Assembly (NCBI RefSeq): GCF_017876755.1
Contig: NZ_JAGIOO010000001.1
Span: forward strand, 3,333,786 to 3,397,785
Direction of reading: 5' to 3'
Length of the DNA: 64,000 nucleotides
Source: Crossiella equi
GTDB taxonomy: Bacteria; Actinomycetota; Actinomycetes; Mycobacteriales; Pseudonocardiaceae
Below are positions 37,959 through 48,005 of the stretch, piece after piece. The notes beneath the pieces were generated by a model. It was not told where the DNA came from. It made no database searches and saw only the letters and a list, made by a program, of their open reading frames with translations. The translations under genes were made by a program, and so were the position numbers. The first letter of the stretch is position 1, and each line of letters starts with the position of its first letter.

Positions 37959-38350
37959 GCCTGCTCGTCCTCGTCCTCGGGACGGTGCGCGACGACGTCG
38001 TCGAACTCGATGCGGGGGCAGTCCTTCCACAGCCGCTCCAGGCCGTAGAACGAGCGCTCCTCGGCGTGCTGCACGTGCACCACGAGGTCGACGAAGTCCA
38101 GCAGCACCCAGCGCCCCTCGCGGGCGCCCTCTCGGCGGACCGGCTTGGTACCGGCCTCGCGCATCTTCTCCTCGACGCTGTCGACGATCGCCTGGACCTG
38201 GCGCTCGTTGGGCGCCGACGCGATCACGAACACGTCGGTGATCACCAGCTGGTTCGACACGTCCAGCACCACGATGTCGTGGGCCTTCTTGTCGGCCGCC
38301 GCGAGCGCGGCGACGTGGGCCAGCCGGCGGGACTCCTCAGTCGCTGACAC
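37955..38350 (-). CDS. rsfS: ribosome silencing factor
   Basis: This 131-residue protein carries the RsfS pattern: D-I-V-V-L-D-V-S-N-Q-L-V-I-T-D-V-F-V-I-A-S-A and W-V-L-L-D-F-V-D-L-V-V-H-V. It binds ribosomal protein L14 and blocks subunit joining in starvation. GTG 38350 has GGGGAGGAG. The frame extends upstream to 38386 without support. Adjacent nadD is the usual partner in most bacteria. Confidence 0.94.
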   Translation of the reverse strand: MSATEESRRLAHVAALAAADKKAHDIVVLDVSNQLVITDVFVIASAPNERQVQAIVDSVEEKMREAGTKPVRREGAREGRWVLLDFVDLVVHVQHAEERSFYGLERLWKDCPRIEFDDVVAHRPEDEDEQA

Positions 38351-38418
38351 GTTGCTCCTCCCCGTGCGACTCCTCGGGGTCCGCACAGGTCACCTAGGGT
38401 ACCGGGCGGTACCGACGC

Positions 38419-39006
38419 CTAGTCGCGGTAGAGGTTGCGCTTGGAGATGTACTGCACCACACCGTCGGGCACGAGGTACCAGACCGGCATGCCCTTGGCG
38501 ACGCGCTCGCGGCAGTCGGTGGAGGAGATGGCCATGGCGGGCACGTCGACCAGGCTGACCGCGCCGCGCGGCAGGTGGTCGTCGTCGAGCTGGTAACCCG
38601 GCCGGGTGACGCCGACGAAGTGGGCGAGCTCGAACAGCTCGTCCGCCCGCCACCAGCCGAGGATCTGCTCCAGGGCGTCGGCGCCGGTGATGAAGAACAG
38701 CTGGTCGTCCGGGAACTGCCTGCGCAGGTCGGACAGGGTGTCCACGGTGTAGGTGGGCCCCTTGCGGTCGATGTCGACCCGGCTCACCGAGAACCGCGGG
38801 TTGGACGCGGTGGCGACCACGGTCATCAGGTACCGGTCCTCCGGCGGGCTGACCACGTGGTCTTCCTTCTGCCACGGCTGACCGGTCGGCACGAAGATCA
38901 CTTCGTCCAGGTCGAACCGCGCCTGCACCTCACTGGCGGCCACCAGGTGCCCGTGGTGCACGGGATCGAAGGTGCCGCCCATCACGCCGATCCGACGCCT
39001 GGACAT
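38419..39006 (-). CDS. nadD: nicotinate-nucleotide adenylyltransferase
   Basis: This 195-residue enzyme makes deamido-NAD from nicotinate mononucleotide and ATP. It has the nucleotidyltransferase motif [12 protein letters not shown] (about residues 10-21) and the C-terminal I-S-S-T-D-C-R-E-R, a variant of ISSTxxR. It is followed after 68 bases by rsfS and probably starts the operon down to degV. Confidence 0.95.
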   Translation of the reverse strand: MSRRRIGVMGGTFDPVHHGHLVAASEVQARFDLDEVIFVPTGQPWQKEDHVVSPPEDRYLMTVVATASNPRFSVSRVDIDRKGPTYTVDTLSDLRRQFPDDQLFFITGADALEQILGWWRADELFELAHFVGVTRPGYQLDDDHLPRGAVSLVDVPAMAISSTDCRERVAKGMPVWYLVPDGVVQYISKRNLYRD

Positions 39007-39342
39007 GACTAGTCAGCGTAGCCACGGAAACGGGAGAACGGCAGGTCGCGAGAGCGGTGCCACAGGCACAGCTCGGACACGTCGCGGACAAACCGGGCAG
39101 GTGGTGACGCAGCGGGGTCCGCCGGTCGCTCTCCCCGACCGGCGGACCCCTCCCCTGCGGCGCGGCGGCTGGGCTGGGGGTCCGCCACCGCGGCGCGGGC
39201 TGCTCCCCCGCGGGAGCCCGCACGACACAGGGACGCTCGATCAGGTGAGACGTGACGCACTTCCCGGCGAACTTTCGCGGATTTCCGCTGTTCACTCGTT
39301 CGGCGCTAAGCCCGTCCGCAGCACGGGACAATACTGTCCGCC
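39007..39342. other. divergent intergenic region nadD / nitroreductase gene
   Basis: About 340 bases. It must carry both promoters. It contains a perfect 15-bp hairpin (39114-39150). No open frame in it has coding character. Confidence 0.5.
39114..39150. terminator. 15-bp perfect hairpin in a divergent promoter region
   Basis: GGGGTCCGCCGGTCG (39114-39128) pairs with 39136-39150, loop CTCTCCC. A third GGGGTCCGCC occurs at 39178. There is no T-run. It does not follow a gene, so it may end a short unannotated transcript. Confidence 0.45.
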
Positions 39343-40032
39343 ATGAGGACATGGACCCCGTTGCACGGCCAGCCCTACCAACCGGTCCCGTACTCCCCCG
39401 CCCGCATGCCCGTCGAGGAGTCCCTCCGGGTCGCCGCCGAGCTGCGCGAGCGCATGGACCAGCGGCGCACGGTCCGCGCCTTCGCCCCCGACCCGGTGCC
39501 GGAGCAGCTGGTGCTGGACGCGATCGCGGTGGCCAGCACCGCCCCGTCCGGCGCGCACCAGCAGCCGTGGACGTTCGTGCTGGTCGAGGATCCCGAGGTG
39601 CGCGCCCGGATCCGGGAGGCCGCCGAGGCCGAGGAGAAGGTCTCCTACGACGGCAGGCTGGGTGAGGAGTGGCTGTCCGCGCTGCGCCCCCTGGGCACGG
39701 ACATGCACAAGCCGCACCTGACCGACGCGCCTTACCTGATCGTGGTGTTCCAGCAGCGGTACGGGCTGCGCGAGGACGGCACCACGTACAAGCACTACTA
39801 CGGCGACGAGTCCGTGGGCATCGCGGTGGGCATGCTGCTGACCGCGCTGCACCTGAGCGGGCTGTCCGCGCTGACGCACACGCCGAGCCCGATGGGCTTC
39901 CTGGGCGAGGTGCTGGACCGGCCGCGCAACGAGAAGGCCTTCGCGGTCATCCCGGTCGGGTACCCGGCCGAGCGGGCGCGGGTACCCGATCTGGTGCGCA
40001 AGACCCTGGCCCAGGTGCTGGTTCGGGTCTGA
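39343..40032 (+). CDS. nitroreductase-fold flavoprotein, iodotyrosine deiodinase-like
   Basis: This 229-residue FMN protein has R-R-T-V-R-A-F near residue 41 and P-S-G-A-H-Q-Q-P-W (FMN phosphate and isoalloxazine contacts). Unlike ordinary nitroreductases it has the lid region of iodotyrosine deiodinase: E-E-K-V-S-Y...M-H-K, matching the Glu/Tyr/Lys trio that binds the zwitterion of halotyrosine, and the ending V-I-P-V-G-Y-P-A-E-R. It may reductively dehalogenate a halogenated tyrosine. It converges on a ferredoxin gene with a 4-base gap. Confidence 0.85.
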   Translation: MRTWTPLHGQPYQPVPYSPARMPVEESLRVAAELRERMDQRRTVRAFAPDPVPEQLVLDAIAVASTAPSGAHQQPWTFVLVEDPEVRARIREAAEAEEKVSYDGRLGEEWLSALRPLGTDMHKPHLTDAPYLIVVFQQRYGLREDGTTYKHYYGDESVGIAVGMLLTALHLSGLSALTHTPSPMGFLGEVLDRPRNEKAFAVIPVGYPAERARVPDLVRKTLAQVLVRV

Positions 40033-40036
40033 GGCC

Positions 40037-40264
40037 TCAGTACTCGGACGGGGCGAGCTGCTTGCCGGAGGCCACGTCCGCCACCAGGATCGCCTCGGCC
40101 GGGCACTGGTCAGCCGCGTCGGTGACCACCTCGGCCGGGTCGATCTCCTCCGCGACGGGCTCGGCGTAGCCGTCGGTCAGCCGGAAGAACTCCGGGGCGG
40201 CACCGGCGCACATGCCGGAGCCGATGCAGTCGTGGGAAACCGAGACGCGCCAACGTTCACTCAT
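40037..40264 (-). CDS. [3Fe-4S]-type ferredoxin
   Basis: This 75-residue protein has D-C-I-G-S-G-M-C near residue 12 and Q-C-P-A-E-A-I near 56, giving three cluster cysteines, as in the [3Fe-4S] ferredoxins that feed cytochromes P450. No P450 or reductase gene is nearby. The ATG follows AGGAG. It lies downstream of a TetR gene on the same strand and convergent with the flavoprotein gene. Confidence 0.9.
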   Translation of the reverse strand: MSERWRVSVSHDCIGSGMCAGAAPEFFRLTDGYAEPVAEEIDPAEVVTDAADQCPAEAILVADVASGKQLAPSEY

Positions 40265-40338
40265 CGAAGACTCCTGTCGCGACGTGGTGGGCTGCCCAGC
40301 CTCCCACGGTATCGCCTCCCCGCCGTCGCCCGAGGCGG

Positions 40339-40908
40339 TCACTCGGCCCGCTCCAGCAGCGCGGCCACACCCCGGCGCACGTACTCCTCGATGACCTCCG
40401 GCTGGGCCTGGCCGAGCTGCTCCGACTGGAGCACCGAGCGGGCGAAGCCGATGCCGAGCATCCAGGCCAGCACGAGCGCGGCGCGCAGCTCCTCGTCCGG
40501 GCCGTCGGTCAGCCCGGTCAGGGCGTGCACGTACCGCTCGCCGACCTGGTGCCGCAGCAGCCGGTCGGCCTCGGTGTACCCGGCGGACATGAGCAGCGCG
40601 TGCAGCGACCGGGCCTCGGCCGCGGGTTCCTTGGCCAGCAGCTGGCGCACCATGCGGCGCGGCAGCTCGGCCGCCGGACCGTCCGCCAGCTCCTCGCCGC
40701 CGCCCGTGACGACCTCGCGGAACAGCTCCTCCTTGGACCCGCAGTAGCGGAACAGGAGGGCCTGGTTGACCCCGGCGCGGGCGGCGATGTCGCGGACCGT
40801 GGTGCGCTCGAACCCGCGTTCGGCGAACAGCTCGGCGGCCGCCCGCAGCAGCAGTGCGCGGGTGGCCGCCGAGTCGCGGCGACGGGCGGGCTTGGCTGCG
40901 TCGGTCAT
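40339..40908 (-). CDS. TetR-family transcriptional regulator
   Basis: This 189-residue protein has a helix-turn-helix in residues 25-60: E-R-T-T-V-R-D-I-A-A-R-A-G-V-N-Q-A-L-L-F-R-Y-C-G-S-K. The C-terminal ligand domain is variable. It sits 74 bases upstream of the ferredoxin gene in the same direction, which suggests local control. The inducer is unknown. Confidence 0.9.
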   Translation of the reverse strand: MTDAAKPARRRDSAATRALLLRAAAELFAERGFERTTVRDIAARAGVNQALLFRYCGSKEELFREVVTGGGEELADGPAAELPRRMVRQLLAKEPAAEARSLHALLMSAGYTEADRLLRHQVGERYVHALTGLTDGPDEELRAALVLAWMLGIGFARSVLQSEQLGQAQPEVIEEYVRRGVAALLERAE

Positions 40909-40957
40909 CGGGCCATTCTGGGTGACCGGCGCGGGTTCGCCAGCCGTCCTGCCCGGG

Positions 40958-42259
40958 TCAGGACACTCCCCGGACGTGCCCCTCGCCCCAGACCACCCAC
41001 TTGGACGAGGTCAGCTCGGCCAGGCCCATCGGGCCGCGCGCGTGCAGCTTCTGGGTGGAGATGCCGATCTCGGCGCCCATGCCCAGCTCGGCGCCGTCGG
41101 TGAACGCGGTGGAGGCGTTGACCATGACCGCGGCCGCGTCGACCCGGGCGGTGAACAGGCGGGCGGTGCGCACGTCCTCGGTGACGATGGCCTCGGTGTG
41201 CCCGGAGCCGTGCGCGGCGATGTGCGCGATGGCCTCCTCGGCGGAGTCCACGACCTTGGCCGCCAGGTCCAGGGACAGGTACTCGGTGTCCCAGTCCTCG
41301 TCGGTGGCCGGTGTGGTGGCCACCCCGGCGAGCTTGGCGAAGCGCTCGTCGGCGTGCAGCGTGACGCCCGCCGAGGACAGCTCGCGGGCCAGCTGCGGCA
41401 CCAGGGTGTCGGCGACGGCGCTGTGCACGAGCACGGTCTCGGCCGCGTTGCACACGCTGACCCGGCGGGTCTTGGCGTTGAGCACGATGCGGGTGGCCAT
41501 GTCCACGTCGGCGGCGGCGTCCACGTAGACGTGGCAGTTGCCGACGCCGGTCTCCAGGGTGGGCACGGTGGCCTCGTTGACCACGGCCGAGATCAGCCCG
41601 GCGCCGCCGCGCGGGATGACCACGTCGACCAGGCCGCGCGCGGTGATCAGGTGGCGCACGGTGGCGCGGTCGTGGCAGGGCAGCAGCTGCACCGCGTCGG
41701 CAGGCAGGCCCTGCTCGGCGAGCACGTCGCGCAGGATCGCCACCAGCGCGGTGTTGGAGCGCTCGGCGGTGGAGGAACCGCGCAGCAGCACGGCGTTGCC
41801 GGACTTCAGCGCGAGACCGGCGGCGTCGACGGTGACGTTCGGGCGGGCCTCGTAGACCATGCCGAGCACGCCGAGCGGGACGCGCACCTGGCGGGTCTCC
41901 AGGCCGTTGGCGAGCACACCGCCGCGCAGCACCTCGCCCACCGGGTCGGGCAGCCCGGCCACGGTGCGCAGGCCGTCCGCGATGCCGGCCACGCGGTCCG
42001 GGTTGAGGGCCAGGCGGTCCAGCAGCGCCTGGGTGAGGCCCGCGTCGCGCCCGGCGGCCAGGTCGGCCTCGTTCGCGGCGAGAACTTCACCCAGACGGGT
42101 GGAAAGTGCGTCAGCCCAGGCGTGCAGGAGGGTGTCTTTGGCGGCGCGGGTGGCCACGGCCAGCTCCCCCGCGGCGGTTCGGGCGCGGCGCGCGGCGGCC
42201 AGCACCTGCTCGCGCAGCTCGTCGGTGGCGGGGGCGTCGGTCTGCTCCGTGCTGCTCAC
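40958..42259 (-). CDS. proA: gamma-glutamyl phosphate reductase
   Basis: This 433-residue enzyme reduces gamma-glutamyl phosphate to glutamate semialdehyde in proline synthesis. Motifs: [16 protein letters not shown] and the catalytic Cys in [11 protein letters not shown]. The start GTG 42259 matches the family; the upstream frame overlaps the recQ start and is not coding. proB lies 2.2 kb away with recQ in between on the other strand. Confidence 0.95.
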   Translation of the reverse strand: MSSTEQTDAPATDELREQVLAAARRARTAAGELAVATRAAKDTLLHAWADALSTRLGEVLAANEADLAAGRDAGLTQALLDRLALNPDRVAGIADGLRTVAGLPDPVGEVLRGGVLANGLETRQVRVPLGVLGMVYEARPNVTVDAAGLALKSGNAVLLRGSSTAERSNTALVAILRDVLAEQGLPADAVQLLPCHDRATVRHLITARGLVDVVIPRGGAGLISAVVNEATVPTLETGVGNCHVYVDAAADVDMATRIVLNAKTRRVSVCNAAETVLVHSAVADTLVPQLARELSSAGVTLHADERFAKLAGVATTPATDEDWDTEYLSLDLAAKVVDSAEEAIAHIAAHGSGHTEAIVTEDVRTARLFTARVDAAAVMVNASTAFTDGAELGMGAEIGISTQKLHARGPMGLAELTSSKWVVWGEGHVRGVS

Positions 42260-42329
42260 CCGTACCAGCCTACGGCTCCGGCTCAACCCAGTTGTCGGGG
42301 CTGTCGGGGGCATGCGGCATGGTGGGGCC

Positions 42330-44438
42330 ATGGACGTAGAGGTCTTGCGGGAAGCTGCCGAGGAACGCCTGCGCGCCCTGGCGGGCCCTGCGGCCAAGCT
42401 GCGGGAGGACCAGTGGGCGGCCATTCGCGCGCTGGTGGTCGACCGCAGGCGCACGCTGGTCGTGCAGCGCACCGGCTGGGGCAAGTCGGCGGTGTACTTC
42501 GTGGCCACGGCGCTGTTGCGCGAGCTGGGCGAGGGCCCCACGGTCATCGTCTCGCCGCTGCTGGCGCTGATGCGCAACCAGGTCGCCGCCGCCGCGCGCG
42601 CCGGGGTCAACGCGGCCACCATCAACTCCGCCAACGCCACCGAGTGGGAGCAGGTGCAGGAGTCGGTCGCCATGGGCGAGGTCGACGTGCTGCTGGTTTC
42701 CCCGGAACGGCTGAACAACCCCGACTTCCGCGACAAGGTGCTGCCGGAGCTGGTGCAGGACACCGGTCTGCTGGTGGTCGACGAGGCGCACTGCATCTCC
42801 GACTGGGGCCACGACTTCCGCCCGGACTACCGGCGGCTGCGCACGCTCATCGGCGAGCTGTCGCAGGAGATCCCGGTGCTGGCCACCACCGCCACCGCCA
42901 ACGACCGCGTGGTGCGCGACGTGGCCGAGCAGCTCGGCCTGGACGACCGGGAAGCGCTCGTGCTACGCGGGCCGCTGGACCGGGAGAGCCTGCGGCTGTC
43001 CGTGGTGCGGCAGCCGACCGCCGCGCAGCGCCTGGCCTGGCTCGCGCGCACGCTGCACGAGCTGCCCGGCTCCGGCATCGTCTACACGCTCACCGTGGCC
43101 GCCGCGGCCGAGGTGTCCTCGTTCCTGCGCGAGGCCGGGCACACCGTGGCCGCCTACTCCGGGCAGACCGAGACCGCCGAGCGGCAGCAGGCCGAGGAGG
43201 ACCTGCTCGGCAACAAGGTCAAGGCGCTGGTCGCCACCTCCGCGCTGGGCATGGGCTTCGACAAGCCGGACCTCGGCTTCGTCGTGCACCTGGGCGCCCC
43301 GCAGTCGCCGATCGCCTACTACCAGCAGATCGGCCGTGCCGGGCGCGGTGTGCAGCGCGCCGAGGTGATCCTGTTGCCCGGCAACGAGGACCGCGAGATC
43401 TGGAACTACTTCGCCTCGCTGGCGTTCCCGCCGGAGGCGGTGGTGCAGCACCTGCTCGACGTGCTGCGCGAGTTCGGCGGTCCGCTGTCCACCGCCTCGC
43501 TGGAGACACGGGTGGAGCTCAGCCGCAGCCGCCTCGAGGTGGTGCTGAAGGTGCTCGACGTCGACGGCGCGGTGCGCCGGGTGCGCGGCGGCTGGGAGGC
43601 CACCGGGGCCGACTGGAGCTACGACGCCGACCGGTACGCACGCGTGGCCAAGGCCCGCGAGTCCGAGCAGCAGGCGATGCTCGACTACCAGTCCACGCGC
43701 GGCTGCCGCATGGAGTTCCTGCTGCGCCAGCTCGACGCCCCGGCGGCCGCGCCGTGCGGGCGGTGTGACAACTGCACCGGGCAGAACTGGTCGGCCGAGG
43801 TGCCCGAGGAGGCGGTCGCCCAGGCCGGGGCGGTGCTGCGCCGCCCGGGGGTGGAGCTGGCGCCGCGCAAGCAGTGGCCCACCGGCCTGGACACCATGGG
43901 CATCGAGCTCAGCGGGCGGCTGAAGAAGGAGGAGCTGGCCGAGACCGGGCGGGTGCTGGGCAGGCTCACCGACATCGGCTGGGGCAACCGGCTGCGCCCC
44001 TTGTTCACTCAGGGCGCACCGGACGCCCCGGTCAGCGACGAGGTGTTCAACGCCTGCGTCGCGGTGCTCGCGGACTGGAAGAACCACTGGTCGGCCCGCC
44101 CGGTCGGCGTGGTGGCCATCGAGTCGGCGAGCCGCCCGCAGCTGGTGGCCAGCCTGGCCACCCGGCTGGCCGAGATCGGCAGGCTGCCGCTGCTGGGCCG
44201 GGTCAAGCTCGACACCGCGGTCCGCCGTTCCGGGGCCAACAGCGCGCACCGGGTGGCCGGGCTGACCGCCGCGATGCGCCTGGGCGCCACCGAGGCGGTC
44301 ATGGGCACGGTCGAGGGTCCGGTGCTGCTGCTCGACGACCTGGTCGACTCCGGCTGGACGATGACCATCGCGGCCCGCCTGCTGCGCCAGGCCGGGGCGC
44401 CCGCGGTGCTGCCGTTCGCGCTGGCGGCCACGGCGTAG
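42330..44438 (+). CDS. RecQ-family DNA helicase with C-terminal phosphoribosyltransferase-like domain
   Basis: This 702-residue protein has the helicase core in residues 20-350: R-T-G-W-G-K-S (motif I), D-E-A-H (motif II), A-T-T-A-T-A-N-D (III), G-M-G-F-D-K-P-D (V) and Q-Q-I-G-R-A-G-R (VI). RecQ zinc ligands appear in C-G-R-C-D-N-C. Residues about 500-700 carry [15 protein letters not shown], the PRPP-binding loop of type I phosphoribosyltransferases. ATG 42330 follows GGTGGGG. The fusion suggests nucleotide sensing or modification. Confidence 0.9.
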   Translation: MDVEVLREAAEERLRALAGPAAKLREDQWAAIRALVVDRRRTLVVQRTGWGKSAVYFVATALLRELGEGPTVIVSPLLALMRNQVAAAARAGVNAATINSANATEWEQVQESVAMGEVDVLLVSPERLNNPDFRDKVLPELVQDTGLLVVDEAHCISDWGHDFRPDYRRLRTLIGELSQEIPVLATTATANDRVVRDVAEQLGLDDREALVLRGPLDRESLRLSVVRQPTAAQRLAWLARTLHELPGSGIVYTLTVAAAAEVSSFLREAGHTVAAYSGQTETAERQQAEEDLLGNKVKALVATSALGMGFDKPDLGFVVHLGAPQSPIAYYQQIGRAGRGVQRAEVILLPGNEDREIWNYFASLAFPPEAVVQHLLDVLREFGGPLSTASLETRVELSRSRLEVVLKVLDVDGAVRRVRGGWEATGADWSYDADRYARVAKARESEQQAMLDYQSTRGCRMEFLLRQLDAPAAAPCGRCDNCTGQNWSAEVPEEAVAQAGAVLRRPGVELAPRKQWPTGLDTMGIELSGRLKKEELAETGRVLGRLTDIGWGNRLRPLFTQGAPDAPVSDEVFNACVAVLADWKNHWSARPVGVVAIESASRPQLVASLATRLAEIGRLPLLGRVKLDTAVRRSGANSAHRVAGLTAAMRLGATEAVMGTVEGPVLLLDDLVDSGWTMTIAARLLRQAGAPAVLPFALAATA

Positions 44439-44482
44439 TCAGACGCCCTGCCGCTGCTGGACAACCAGCGGCGGCGGGGCCG

Positions 44483-45607
44483 TCAGAGCGGCACCAGGTC
44501 GTCGGCGTGCACGACCTCGCGGCGCTGCTCGGCGGGCAGCTCGTGTGAGGAGTGGCCGATCAGGGCGGGCAGCTCGGCGGAGTCGTAGCCGACCACGCCC
44601 CGGGCCACGGTGTGGCCGCGCAGGTCCAGCAGGTCGACCACGTCGCCCGCCTCGAAGTCGCCGTCCACCCCGGTGATGCCCGCGGCCAGCAGGCTGCGGC
44701 GGCGACCGACCACGGCCGCGACCGCGCCGTCGTCCAGGTGCAGCCGCCCGGCCGCACCGGCGGCGTGGCCGAGCCAGAACCGGCGGGCGGACAGGCGCGG
44801 GCCGGTGACCGCGAACGCGGTGCCCACCTCGGCGTTGCCGAGCGCGGCGGCGGCGTCGGCGGCCGAGGTCAGCAGCACCGGGATGCCCGCGGCCGAGGCC
44901 AGGCGGGCGGCGGCGAGCTTGGAGGCCATGCCGCCAGTGCCCAGGCCGGAGCCCGCGGCGGTGACGTCCACACCGTCGGTGTCCGCGGCACCGGTGACCT
45001 CGCGGATGAGCACCGCGCCCGGTTCCTTGGGGTTGCGGTCGTACACACCGTCCACATCGGACAGCAGCACGAGCGCGTCCGCGCCGACCAGGTGGGCCAC
45101 CAGGGCGGCCAGCCGGTCGTTGTCGCCGAAGCGGATCTCGTCGGTGGCCACGGTGTCGTTCTCGTTCACCACAGGCACCGCGCCGAGCGCGAGCAGCCGG
45201 TCGAAGGTGCGCTGGGCGTTGCGGTAGTGCGCGCGCCGCACCACGTCGTCGGCGGTGAGCAGCACCTGCCCGACCACGAGGTCGAAGCGGGCGAAGGAGG
45301 CGGTGTAGGCGTGGGCGAGCTGGAGCTGGCCCACGCTGGCCGCGGCCTGCTGGCTGGGCAGGTCGCGGGGGCGGCGGCGCAGCCGCAGCGGGGCCAGGCC
45401 CGCCGCGATCGCACCGGAGGAGACCAGCACGACCTGGCTGCCCGCGAGGCGCCGCTGGGCGAGCGCCTCGACCAGGGCGTCCAGGCGGGCCGGGTCGAGC
45501 CCTCCCTCGGCGGTGGTGAGCGAGGAGGAGCCCACCTTGACCACGATCCGCCGTGCGGCGGCGAGCTGGCTCCGTGCCTGGGACTGCCCCACCACCGGGA
45601 AGGTCAC
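44483..45607 (-). CDS. proB: glutamate 5-kinase
   Basis: This 374-residue enzyme phosphorylates glutamate as the first step of proline synthesis. The amino acid kinase domain shows [21 protein letters not shown] and F-G-D-N-D-R-L-A; a PUA domain follows (from about residue 280: [11 protein letters not shown]). GTG 45607 overlaps the obgE stop (GTGA), the common obg-proB arrangement. Confidence 0.95.
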   Translation of the reverse strand: MTFPVVGQSQARSQLAAARRIVVKVGSSSLTTAEGGLDPARLDALVEALAQRRLAGSQVVLVSSGAIAAGLAPLRLRRRPRDLPSQQAAASVGQLQLAHAYTASFARFDLVVGQVLLTADDVVRRAHYRNAQRTFDRLLALGAVPVVNENDTVATDEIRFGDNDRLAALVAHLVGADALVLLSDVDGVYDRNPKEPGAVLIREVTGAADTDGVDVTAAGSGLGTGGMASKLAAARLASAAGIPVLLTSAADAAAALGNAEVGTAFAVTGPRLSARRFWLGHAAGAAGRLHLDDGAVAAVVGRRRSLLAAGITGVDGDFEAGDVVDLLDLRGHTVARGVVGYDSAELPALIGHSSHELPAEQRREVVHADDLVPL

Positions 45608-47079
45608 TCCTCGTTGTCCTCGTCGTCGCCGAAGTCCTCGACCTCGACCAGGCCGCGGCGCACGCGCTTGGCGTGCTTGCGCTCGGCCGCGCCCACGCGG
45701 TCGGTCTGGTCCAGGCGCGCGTCGGTGCCGCGCCCGCTGACCGGGGCGTGTTCCATGGCCGCGATGCCCGCGGGGGTGCTCGGCTCCCAGTCGAAGGTCA
45801 TGTCGCCGATGGTGACCGGGCAGCCGGGCACCGCGCCCATCTTGGCGATGGTGACCTCGACGCCGAGGCGGTTGAGCCGGTCGGCCAGGTAGCCGATGGC
45901 CTCGTTGTTGTCGAAGTTGGTCTGCCGCACCCAGCGCTCGGGCCGCTCGCCGCGCACGATGAAGCCGCCGGGGCGCTCCGGGTCCTCGACCACGGTGAAG
46001 CCCTGGTCGTCGACGGCCTTGGGCCGCAGCACGATGCGGGTGGCCTCCTGCTTCGGCTGCGCCGCGCGGTAGGCCTCGACCTCCTTGGCCAGTGCGAAGG
46101 TGAGCTCGCGCAGGCCTTCCCGGGTGGCGGTGGAGACCTCGAAGACCTTCAGGCCGCGGGCCTCGAACTCCGGGCGGACCATCTCGGCGAGGTCGCGCGC
46201 GTCCGGGACGTCGATCTTGTTGAGCACCACGATGCGCGGGCGGTCCTCGAGCTTGGTGCCCAGGGACGGCGTGTAGCGGGCGAGCTCGTTCTCCAGGGCG
46301 TCCACATCGGAGACCGGGTCGCGGCCGGGCTCGTAGGTGGCGCAGTCCACGACGTGCACGAGCACCGCGCAGCGCTCGATGTGGCGCAGGAAGTCCAGGC
46401 CCAGGCCGCGGCCCTCGCTGGCGCCGGGGATGAGGCCGGGCACGTCGGCCACGGTGTAGACCGTCTCGCCCGCGGTGACCACGCCCAGGTTCGGCACCAG
46501 GGTGGTGAACGGGTAGTCGGCGATCTTGGGCCGGGCCGCGGAGAGCACCGCGATCAGCGAGGACTTGCCCGCCGACGGGAAGCCGACCAGTCCGGCGTCG
46601 GCCACGGACTTGAGCTCCAGCACCAGGCTGCGGCTCTCGCCCGGCTCGCCGAGCAGCGCGAAGCCAGGGGCCTTGCGGGCACGGTTGGCCAGCGCGGCGT
46701 TGCCGAGCCCGCCCCGGCCGCCCTGCGCGGCCACCAGCCGGGTGCCCTCACCGACCAGGTCGGCGACGACCTCGCCGTCCTCGGTGAGCACCACGGTGCC
46801 GTCCGGGACGCGCAGCTCCAGGTCGGTGCCGATGGCGCCGTCCCGGTGCGAGCCCGCGCCCGCCTTGCCGTTGCCCGCCCTGGCGTTCGGGCGGAAGTGG
46901 AAGTCCAGCAGCGTGTGCACGTTGGAGTCGACGACCAGGACGACGTCGCCACCGCGACCGCCGTTGCCGCCGTCCGGTCCGCCGAGCGGCTTGAACTTCT
47001 CCCGGTGCACCGAGGCGCACCCGTTGCCGCCGTCACCGGCCGCCGCGTTGATCACGACGCGGTCGACGAACCGAGACAC
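45604..47079 (-). CDS. obgE: Obg/CgtA GTPase
   Basis: This 491-residue protein has the glycine-rich OBG fold (G-D-G-G-N-G-C-A-S and [10 protein letters not shown]), the GTPase domain with G-F-P-S-A-G-K-S-S and [13 protein letters not shown], and the C-terminal OCT domain. It helps 50S assembly and couples to (p)ppGpp. GTG 47079 has GGAGGAGAAGT; the extra residues up to 47109 are not in the family. Confidence 0.96.
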   Translation of the reverse strand: MSRFVDRVVINAAAGDGGNGCASVHREKFKPLGGPDGGNGGRGGDVVLVVDSNVHTLLDFHFRPNARAGNGKAGAGSHRDGAIGTDLELRVPDGTVVLTEDGEVVADLVGEGTRLVAAQGGRGGLGNAALANRARKAPGFALLGEPGESRSLVLELKSVADAGLVGFPSAGKSSLIAVLSAARPKIADYPFTTLVPNLGVVTAGETVYTVADVPGLIPGASEGRGLGLDFLRHIERCAVLVHVVDCATYEPGRDPVSDVDALENELARYTPSLGTKLEDRPRIVVLNKIDVPDARDLAEMVRPEFEARGLKVFEVSTATREGLRELTFALAKEVEAYRAAQPKQEATRIVLRPKAVDDQGFTVVEDPERPGGFIVRGERPERWVRQTNFDNNEAIGYLADRLNRLGVEVTIAKMGAVPGCPVTIGDMTFDWEPSTPAGIAAMEHAPVSGRGTDARLDQTDRVGAAERKHAKRVRRGLVEVEDFGDDEDNEE

Positions 47080-47112
47080 TTCTCCTCCAACGATTTTCCG
47101 GTCAGACACGAC

Positions 47113-47152
47113 GCGAGGGGCGGGCCGGTGTTACACCGGACGCGCCCCTCGC
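47113..47152 (-). terminator. hairpin between rpmA and obgE
   Basis: GCGAGGGGCG (47113-47122) pairs with CGCCCCTCGC (47143-47152), with an inner stem CCGGTGT/ACACCGG. It lies just past the rpmA stop on the - strand, so it can reduce read-through from the ribosomal protein genes into obgE. Confidence 0.6.
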
Positions 47153-47182
47153 CGAGTCGTGCTGTTATCGCGGACGGAGCCC

Positions 47183-47440
47183 TCAGGCCTCGACCGGGAT
47201 GATGTTGATGGTCTTGCGACCACGCTTGACGCCGAACTTCACCGCGCCGGCGGCGAGGGCGAACAGCGTGTCGTCCTTGCCGCGGCCGACGTCGACACCC
47301 GGGTGGAACTTGGTGCCACGCTGGCGGATGAGGATCTCCCCGGCCTTGACGACCTGGCCACCGAAGCGCTTCACACCCAGGTACTGGGGGTTGGAGTCGC
47401 GGCCGTTACGGGAGCTGGATGCACCCTTTTTGTGTGCCAT
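47183..47440 (-). CDS. rpmA: 50S ribosomal protein L27
   Basis: This 85-residue protein begins [16 protein letters not shown], the L27 sequence whose N-terminus reaches the peptidyl transferase centre. It starts without a Firmicutes-style leader to be removed. It follows rplU after 15 bases, the universal rplU-rpmA pair. Confidence 0.98.
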   Translation of the reverse strand: MAHKKGASSSRNGRDSNPQYLGVKRFGGQVVKAGEILIRQRGTKFHPGVDVGRGKDDTLFALAAGAVKFGVKRGRKTINIIPVEA

Positions 47441-47455
47441 GGCTAGTCAGATCCC

Positions 47456-47764
47456 TTACTTGGCGATGCCGGTGACCTCGACCTTGGTCAGCCGCTGGCG
47501 GTGACCCTGGCGCTTGTGGTAGCCGGTCTTGTTCTTGAACTTGTGAATGCGGATCTTGGGGCCCTTGGACTGCTCCACGACCTTGCCAGTCACGGCAATC
47601 TTGCCCAGGGCGTTCGCGTCGGTGATGACGTCGTTGCCGTCCACGACGAGCAGCGCGGGGAACGAGACCTCAGCGCCCGGCTCGCCGGTCAGCTTCTCGA
47701 CCTCGACGACGTCGCCGACAGCGACCTTGTACTGCTTGCCGCCGGTCTTGACAATCGCGTACAT
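47456..47764 (-). CDS. rplU: 50S ribosomal protein L21
   Basis: This 102-residue protein begins [14 protein letters not shown] and ends in the H-R-Q-x-x-T-x-V-x-V signature, L21. It binds 23S rRNA next to L20. It is first in rplU-rpmA, and its leader contains a nested hairpin. Confidence 0.98.
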   Translation of the reverse strand: MYAIVKTGGKQYKVAVGDVVEVEKLTGEPGAEVSFPALLVVDGNDVITDANALGKIAVTGKVVEQSKGPKIRIHKFKNKTGYHKRQGHRQRLTKVEVTGIAK

Positions 47765-47806
47765 AGGTCCGGAAGTCTCCTGCTACTCGGTGTCGGTATT
47801 TCCTCG

Positions 47807-47845
47807 CAGTCAGCACTTGGACCGTCAAGGTCCCAATCCTGACTG
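47807..47845 (-). promoter_or_regulatory. structured leader upstream of rplU
   Basis: CAGTCAG (47807-47813) and CTGACTG (47839-47845) form an outer stem, and TTGGACC / GGTCC an inner one. In the transcript this lies 43 bases before the L21 ATG, where an autoregulatory ribosomal protein leader would be. No known leader motif was matched. Confidence 0.45.
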
Positions 47846-47918
47846 AGCGGGCGCGCCTTACGCCCTGGGTGGTACTCACCTGGGCGGGCTGCGCTTCATG
47901 ACCCAAGGCCATGATTCA

Positions 47919-47936
47919 GCCCGCCTGACGGCGGGC
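47919..47936 (-). terminator. hairpin after rne
   Basis: GCCCGCC (47919-47925) pairs with GGCGGGC (47930-47936) around the loop TGAC, 70 bases past the rne stop. It separates rne from rplU. Confidence 0.55.
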
Positions 47937-48005
47937 CGTACATCAGGTTACGGCCCCGCCGTCAACTGGGTCAAACCGGGGTGGCGCCCAGCACGTTCTG
48001 CCTTA

